Assembly: GCF_048060115.1 (NCBI RefSeq)
Contig: NZ_JBHMIM010000007.1
Coordinates: 1 to 64,000, forward strand
Reading direction: 5' to 3'
Length of the DNA stretch: 64,000 bases
Source of the DNA: Micromonospora_E sp048060115
Lineage (GTDB): Bacteria > Actinomycetota > Actinomycetes > Mycobacteriales > Micromonosporaceae
Part shown: positions 59,382 through 64,000 of the stretch, piece by piece
Numbering within the stretch: the first letter of the stretch is position 1
Layout of the letters: every line of letters starts with the position of its first letter
Translations under genes and position numbers: made by a program
The notes under the pieces: model-generated
Seen by the model: the letters and a program-made list of their open reading frames with translations, nothing else
Databases searched by the model: none
Told to the model about the DNA's origin: nothing

Positions 59382-60320
59382 ATGCCGGCCCAGGTTCGGG
59401 TGCTTCGCCAGCGGATTCGCTCGGCGAAGTCGATGAAGAAGATCACCAAGGCGATGGAGCTCGTCGCGACGAGCCGAGTCGCGAAGGCGCAGGCGCGGGT
59501 GGCGGCCTCGCTGCCGTACGCCAACGCGATCACCGGTGTGCTCTCCGCGTTGGCCTCCAACGCCTCGGTCGACCACCCGCTGCTGACCGCGCGTCCGCAG
59601 GTCCGCCGGGCCGGGGTGCTGGTGATCACCAGCGACCGGGGCCTGGCCGGCGGGTACAGCACCAACGCGATCAAGACCGCCGAGTCGCTGATCACGCGGC
59701 TCAAGGACGACGGTAAGGAACCGGTGCTGTACGTCATCGGCCGCAAGGGTGTGTCGTACTACCGGTTCCGCAACCGGCCGATCGAGGCGAGCTGGACCGG
59801 TTTCTCCGAGCAGCCGGGCTTTTCTGACGCCCGCGAGGTCGGCGAGACGCTGATCACGGCGTTCCGGCACGGCTCGGACGACACCGACGGCGGCAGCGGT
59901 GCCGACGGGGTGCTCGGGGTGGACGAGCTGCACATCGTCTCCACCGAGTTCAAGTCGCTGATGACGCAGACGCCGGTGCCCCGGATCCTCGGCCCGATGG
60001 AGGTCGAGGAGCGTTCGATCGACGAGGCACCGCGTGGTGTGCTGCCGGCGTACGAGTTCGAGCCGAACGCCGAGGCGCTGCTCGACGCGTTGCTGCCGAA
60101 ATACATCAACACCCGGATCTACGCGGCGCTGATCGAATCGGCGGCGAGTGAGTCGGCGGCCCGGCGGCGGGCGATGAAGAGCGCCACGGACAACGCCGAG
60201 GACATGATCGAGAAGTACACGCGGCTAATGAACTCGGCGCGTCAGGCCGGGATCACCCAGGAGATCAGCGAGATCGTCGGCGGCGCCAACGCGCTCGCGG
60301 CGGCGGGAAGTGAAGTGTGA
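59382..60320 (+). CDS. atpG: F1Fo ATP synthase subunit gamma
   Basis: Central rotor shaft, 312 residues: N-terminal coiled-coil helix (RVLRQRIRSAKSMKKITKAM), ITSDRGLAGGYSTNAIK and the C-terminal helix ESAASESAARRRAMKSATDN. Relative to E. coli an insert of about 15 residues (HGSDDTDGGSGADGVLG) is present near 160-175, an actinobacterial feature. It overlaps atpD by one base. Confidence 0.96.
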   Translation: MPAQVRVLRQRIRSAKSMKKITKAMELVATSRVAKAQARVAASLPYANAITGVLSALASNASVDHPLLTARPQVRRAGVLVITSDRGLAGGYSTNAIKTAESLITRLKDDGKEPVLYVIGRKGVSYYRFRNRPIEASWTGFSEQPGFSDAREVGETLITAFRHGSDDTDGGSGADGVLGVDELHIVSTEFKSLMTQTPVPRILGPMEVEERSIDEAPRGVLPAYEFEPNAEALLDALLPKYINTRIYAALIESAASESAARRRAMKSATDNAEDMIEKYTRLMNSARQAGITQEISEIVGGANALAAAGSEV

Positions 60321-61777
60321 TGACTGCCTCTGTAGAAACCCAGGCAACCGGAGCGACCAGTACGGCTGCCGGCCGCGTGGTCCGGGTCATCGGCCCGGTC
60401 GTCGACGCCGAGTTCCCCCGCGAGGCGATGCCGGCGATCACCAACGCCCTGCACGTGGACGTCGCGCTGGCCGGCGGTGAGCGGACCCTGACCCTGGAGG
60501 TCGCCCAGCACCTCGGCGACAACGTGATCCGGGCGATCTCGATGCAGCCGACCGACGGTCTGGTCCGTGGCGCGGTGGTCCGCGACACCGGATCGCCGAT
60601 CATGGTGCCGGTCGGTGATGGCGTCAAGGGCAAGGTTTTCAACACCATCGGTGAATGCCTCAATCTCGCCGAGGGCGAGACGCTGCAGGTCACCGAGCGT
60701 CGGTCGATCCACCAGAAGGCGCCGGCGTTCGCCGACCTGGAGCCGAAGACCGAGATGCTGGAGACCGGCATCAAGGTGCTCGACCTGCTCGCCCCGTACG
60801 TCAAGGGCGGCAAGATCGGGCTGTTCGGCGGTGCCGGCGTGGGCAAGACGGTGCTCATCCAGGAGATGATCATCCGGGTCGCCAACAACTTCGGCGGTAC
60901 GTCGGTCTTCGCCGGCGTGGGGGAGCGGACCCGTGAGGGCAACGACCTCATCCACGAGATGACCGAGTCGGGCGTCATCGACAAGACCGCACTGGTCTTC
61001 GGCCAGATGGACGAGCCGCCGGGCACCCGGTTGCGGGTCGCGCTGGCGGCGCTGACCATGGCGGAGTACTTCCGCGACGTGCAGAAGCAGGAGGTGTTGC
61101 TCTTCATCGACAACATCTTCCGGTTCACCCAGGCCGGTTCCGAGGTCTCCACGCTGCTCGGCCGGATGCCGTCCGCGGTGGGCTACCAGCCCACCCTGGC
61201 CGACGAGATGGGCGAGCTGCAGGAGCGGATCACCTCCGTCAAGGGCCAGGCGATCACCTCGATGCAGGCGATCTACGTGCCCGCCGACGACTACACCGAC
61301 CCGGCGCCGGCCACCACCTTCGCCCACCTGGACGCCACCACCAACCTGGAGCGGTCCATCTCCGACAAGGGCATCTACCCGGCGGTCGACCCGCTGGCGT
61401 CCTCGTCGCGGATCCTCGCCCCGGAGTTCGTCGGCCAGGAGCACTACGCGGTCGCCACCGAGGTGAAGCGGATCCTGCAGAAGTACAAGGACCTGCAGGA
61501 CATCATCGCCATCCTCGGTATGGAGGAACTCTCCGAGGTCGACAAGATCACCGTTTCCCGGGCCCGGCGGATCGAGCGGTTCCTGTCGCAGAACACCTTC
61601 GCGGCCGAGGTCTTCACCGGCATCAAGGGTTCCTACGTGCCGGTCAAGGACACCATCGAGGCGTTCCGCAAGATCAGCGAAGGGGAGTACGACCACTTCC
61701 CCGAGCAGGCCTTCTTCATGTGCGGTGGGCTCGACGACCTGGAGCGCAACGCCCGCGAGCTGATGAAGGACGACTGA
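60320..61777 (+). CDS. atpD: F1Fo ATP synthase subunit beta
   Basis: Catalytic subunit of F1, 485 residues from ATG 60320, which overlaps the atpG stop (TGATG); GTG 60317 is also in frame. P-loop GGAGVGKTVLIQEMI near 170, catalytic Glu in GERTREGNDL, VLLFIDNIFRFTQAGSEVS and the DELSEED-like loop reading MEELSEVDK. An N-terminal Thr/Ala-rich extension of about 18 residues precedes the beta barrel. A terminator hairpin begins 32 bases after the stop. Confidence 0.98.
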   Translation: MTASVETQATGATSTAAGRVVRVIGPVVDAEFPREAMPAITNALHVDVALAGGERTLTLEVAQHLGDNVIRAISMQPTDGLVRGAVVRDTGSPIMVPVGDGVKGKVFNTIGECLNLAEGETLQVTERRSIHQKAPAFADLEPKTEMLETGIKVLDLLAPYVKGGKIGLFGGAGVGKTVLIQEMIIRVANNFGGTSVFAGVGERTREGNDLIHEMTESGVIDKTALVFGQMDEPPGTRLRVALAALTMAEYFRDVQKQEVLLFIDNIFRFTQAGSEVSTLLGRMPSAVGYQPTLADEMGELQERITSVKGQAITSMQAIYVPADDYTDPAPATTFAHLDATTNLERSISDKGIYPAVDPLASSSRILAPEFVGQEHYAVATEVKRILQKYKDLQDIIAILGMEELSEVDKITVSRARRIERFLSQNTFAAEVFTGIKGSYVPVKDTIEAFRKISEGEYDHFPEQAFFMCGGLDDLERNARELMKDD

Positions 61778-61808
61778 CCGCCCCGGCTGTCGATCGCACC
61801 AGCATCCC

Positions 61809-61837
61809 GAGCGCCCCGCCACTGAGGCGGGGCGCTC
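61809..61837 (+). terminator. Strong hairpin after atpD
   Basis: GAGCGCCCCGCC (61809-61820) and GGCGGGGCGCTC (61826-61837) pair perfectly around ACTGA. It would stop or reduce transcription between atpD and the LCP/atpC genes. Confidence 0.72.
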
Positions 61838-61931
61838 GTCGCGTTCACCCCGGCGGGGGTACGGGCGCGGCGTTTGCGCCAGCCTGCCCCGGGTACCCGG
61901 CCGGCTCAGCGGGCGGACGGGGGTCGGGGCA

Positions 61932-63095
61932 ATGGCGGAGCCGGACCGGACCACGGATCAGGCACCGATCCCGGCGACGGTGGGGCGACGGGCCAGGATG
62001 CGCCGCCGGCACCCGGAACGCAACGCGCTGCTCGCGGTACTCGTCGGGCTGTTGCTCATTTCGGCTGCGGTCGTGGTACTCAGCCGAACCGTGGTCGACC
62101 GCTACACCGCCACCGTCCCGGTCGCGGACCTGTTCGGCGACGGAAGTTCGGCTTCGGCGCCGCCGGGCAAGCTCACCGGGCCGGTCAATGTGCTGCTGGT
62201 CGGCATCGACCGGCCGGCCGACCAGCCGGAGCGGACACCCCGGGCGGACACCGTGCTGGTCGTACACATCCCGGCGGAACTGTCCCGGGCGTACCTGATC
62301 TCGCTGCCCCGCGATCTGCTGGTGGAGATCCCGGCTTTCGGCGTCAGCGGTCACCCCGGCGGAGTCGACCGGATCAACGCCGCGATGGCGTACGGCAGTC
62401 GGGTGCCCGGTGCCGGAAAGCCGGACCCGGTGGCCGGCTTCCAACTGCTCGCCGCCACGGTTTCCGCCCGTACCGGGATCGAGCAGTTCGACGCCGGGGT
62501 CATCGTCAACTTCGCCGGCCTGGAACGCCTGGTGGACGCGATCGGTGGGGTGCGGATGCACATCGACTCCGACGTCCGCTCCCGTCACCGGCAGCCCGAT
62601 GGCCGGCTGCGGCCGAGCAACCCCGACGGGCCGGGTTATGCCGGTCCGCAGGCCGAGTACCGGCAGGGTGAGCATCGGCTCAGCGGCTGGCAGGCGCTGG
62701 ACTATGTGCGGCAACGGGAGAGCCTGCCGGACGGTGACTACGGCCGGCAGCGCCACCAGCGTCAGCTGGTCCGGGCGCTGGCGGAGCAGGTGCTCACCCG
62801 GGATCTGATCACCGATCCGACCCGGTTGGGCGCGGTGCTGGAGGCGACCGGCGACGCGGTGGTGGTCGGCACTCGGGGGCGGTCGGTGCTCGACTTCGCG
62901 CTCGGGTTGCGTCGGCTGCGGGCCGACGGCATCGTCCTGCTCGACCTGCCCGGCACCGCCGTCGCCGATCCGGTCGGCGAGTATCTCGGCGAACGGTTCA
63001 CCGACGACGCCGACGACTGCTTCGGCGCGCTGCGCGCCGGAACTCTCGACCAGTTCGTGCTAACCCGTCCTGAACTGGTCAATCGCGAAAGGTGA
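61932..63095 (+). CDS. LytR-CpsA-Psr (LCP) family cell-wall glycopolymer ligase
   Basis: Attaches teichoic acid-like or arabinogalactan-type polymers to peptidoglycan outside the membrane. 387 residues: a basic cytoplasmic N-terminus, one transmembrane helix near 33-52, then the LCP domain with VNVLLVGIDRPADQPERTPR, ADTVLVVHIP, LISLPRDLLVEIP, GVDRINAAMAYGS, VIVNFAGLERLVDAIGGV, and the Arg-rich ALDYVRQRESLPDGDYGRQR. These Arg and Asp residues bind the pyrophosphate of the lipid carrier. It lies between atpD and atpC, an unusual place, after a terminator. ATG 61932 has GGGGCA upstream rather than a strong ribosome binding site. Confidence 0.92.
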   Translation: MAEPDRTTDQAPIPATVGRRARMRRRHPERNALLAVLVGLLLISAAVVVLSRTVVDRYTATVPVADLFGDGSSASAPPGKLTGPVNVLLVGIDRPADQPERTPRADTVLVVHIPAELSRAYLISLPRDLLVEIPAFGVSGHPGGVDRINAAMAYGSRVPGAGKPDPVAGFQLLAATVSARTGIEQFDAGVIVNFAGLERLVDAIGGVRMHIDSDVRSRHRQPDGRLRPSNPDGPGYAGPQAEYRQGEHRLSGWQALDYVRQRESLPDGDYGRQRHQRQLVRALAEQVLTRDLITDPTRLGAVLEATGDAVVVGTRGRSVLDFALGLRRLRADGIVLLDLPGTAVADPVGEYLGERFTDDADDCFGALRAGTLDQFVLTRPELVNRER

Positions 63096-63181
63096 CGTCA
63101 GGTCCGCCGGGCACCCGGCTGGGAGCACGGTGGCCGCCCCGACTAAACTCGGGTTTGTCCTCGCCACCAAAGGAGACAGCG

Positions 63182-63472
63182 TTGGCCAAGCAACTGCACG
63201 TCGAACTCGTCGCCGTCGAGCAGATGGTCTGGTCCGGCGAGGCCGAAATGGTGACCGCCCGGACGACCGAAGGTGAGCTCGGCGTACTGCCGGGCCACGC
63301 GCCCATGCTCGGCCAGCTCGCCGAGCCGGGCCAGGTGCGGATCACCCTGCCGGATCGGGAACAGATCGCCTACGACGTCGCCGGCGGTTTCCTCTCAGTG
63401 ACCAGCCACGGCGTGACGATCCTCGCCGAGGAGGCCACTCCGGCCGCTCCCGCCACCGTTTCCGGCCACTGA
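63182..63472 (+). CDS. atpC: F1Fo ATP synthase subunit epsilon
   Basis: Regulatory rotor subunit, 96 residues, consisting of the N-terminal beta-sandwich only: LHVELVAVEQMVWSGEAEMV, TTEGELGVLPGHAPMLGQLA, and AGGFLSVTSHGVTILAEEA. The C-terminal helical hairpin that inhibits the enzyme in other bacteria is almost absent, as in several actinobacteria. The start is TTG 63182, with AAGGAG six bases upstream. It is cut off from atpD by a terminator and the LCP gene, so it may be transcribed separately. Confidence 0.93.
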   Translation: MAKQLHVELVAVEQMVWSGEAEMVTARTTEGELGVLPGHAPMLGQLAEPGQVRITLPDREQIAYDVAGGFLSVTSHGVTILAEEATPAAPATVSGH

Positions 63473-63483
63473 GCGGGCCGCCG

Positions 63484-63921
63484 ATGTCGACCATCGAATG
63501 GTTCGGGATCGGCGCCATTGCCCTGCTCACCGCGATCCTGGTGTTGATCATCCGGCGTGCCCTGATGGCCCGGGTGAGTGGCACCATCAAGCTCAACTTC
63601 CGGGTCTCGACCATGATGGACGGGCGTGGCTGGTCTGCGGGGTTCGGGCGATTCGTCGGCGATGAGCTCCGCTGGTACCGGATGTTCAGCTTCGCCCTGC
63701 GGCCCAAGCGGGTGCTCTCCCGCCGGGGCCTGGCGGTGGAGAGCCGCCGCAGCCCACGCGGGCAGGAGCGGTTCTCCCTGCCGCACGACTGGGTGATCCT
63801 GCGGTGCACCAGCCATCACGCACCGGTGGAGATCGCGATGGCCGAGTCGACTGTCACCGGCTTCAGCTCCTGGCTGGAGGCCGGTCTGCCGGGCGAGGAC
63901 TCGCGCAGCCTGGCGGCCTAG
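63484..63921 (+). CDS. DUF2550 family membrane protein
   Basis: A 145-residue protein with one N-terminal transmembrane helix (WFGIGAIALLTAILVLIIRR) and a conserved cytoplasmic domain: GRGWSAGFGRFVGDELRWYR, MFSFALRPKRVLSRRGLAV, FSLPHDWVILRC and EIAMAESTVTGFSSWLEAG. DUF2550 follows atpC in most actinobacteria; its function is unknown. It starts 11 bases after the atpC stop. Confidence 0.92.
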   Translation: MSTIEWFGIGAIALLTAILVLIIRRALMARVSGTIKLNFRVSTMMDGRGWSAGFGRFVGDELRWYRMFSFALRPKRVLSRRGLAVESRRSPRGQERFSLPHDWVILRCTSHHAPVEIAMAESTVTGFSSWLEAGLPGEDSRSLAA

Positions 63922-63952
63922 GCTCGCCTCACCCTGGCGAGACAGCCCCGTC

Positions 63953-64000
63953 TCATCCTGGTGCGACGAGTTCGACCTCATAGCCGTAGCCGTCAATCAG
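63953..64000 (-). CDS. 3' end of a minus-strand gene (partial)
   Basis: The last 48 bases read on the minus strand as LIDGYGYEVELVAPG and a TGA at 63955-63953. The ending resembles C-termini of VOC/glyoxalase-type proteins (GYxVELV), but fifteen residues cannot prove it. It is convergent with the DUF2550 gene, with a 31-base gap. Confidence 0.4.
   Translation of the reverse strand: MIDGYGYEVELVAPG

Overview
The window is high-GC DNA from an actinomycete, most likely a member of the Micromonosporaceae (Micromonospora/Salinispora relatives). This rests on codon use, frequent GTG and TTG starts, several leaderless-looking starts, and a typical actinobacterial housekeeping order: argS-lysA-hom-thrC, thrB-rho-rpmE-prfA-prmC-Sua5-LMW phosphatase-glyA, then the F1Fo ATP synthase operon. 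No database search was possible; assignments come from motifs and recalled family features.

Layout. 1-6.4 kb: 5'-proximal part of a GH67 alpha-glucuronidase (minus), a DUF456 membrane protein, a frameshifted SGNH/GDSL hydrolase with a WXG100-like head, and a divergent pair made of a P1B-4 metal-exporting ATPase and an ArsR/SmtB sensor that carries a textbook alpha-5 metal site. 6.4-18.7 kb: the most unusual region, a zinc-acquisition island. It holds a COG0523/CobW GTPase, a ZnuABC-type ABC transporter, six proteins carrying the actinobacterial 'choice-of-anchor M' surface repeat (one is the transporter's own binding lipoprotein, where the repeat looks circularly permuted), a WxL-like C-terminus next to a DUF916 (WxL-interacting) protein, an LPxTG-type protein, a His-rich small protein and a cysteine-free ribosomal protein L31. 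Five copies of one 18-bp Zur-like palindrome stand before its transcription units. 18.8-31.8 kb: accessory genes (sensory-rhodopsin-transducer-like protein, NCS1 permease, Uma2, catalase, DoxX, an HTH-NB-ARC-TPR regulator, map with a small XRE regulator, tRNA-Arg, an IS630-like remnant, a DUF305/DUF3105 pair). 31.9-37.4 kb: argS, lysA, hom and thrC. 37.4-44 kb: MarR with an RND pump, an MFS transporter, and an SPFH protein with a ribbon-helix-helix protein. 44.1-54.7 kb: thrB, rho, rpmE, prfA, a diguanylate cyclase, prmC, Sua5, phosphatase, glyA. 54.3-63.9 kb: ATP synthase genes, with an LCP-family gene and a strong terminator separating atpD from atpC.

How the genes work together. Under zinc limitation, Zur release would switch on zinc import (binding lipoprotein, ATPase, permease), a metallochaperone GTPase, a set of secreted, membrane-held or wall-held repeat proteins that may bind or relay zinc across the thick wall, and a zinc-free L31 that can replace the zinc-binding L31 encoded at 47.6 kb. 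The repeat/transporter families are catalogued, but to my knowledge their biochemical role has not been established, so this island is the best candidate for a poorly described system here.
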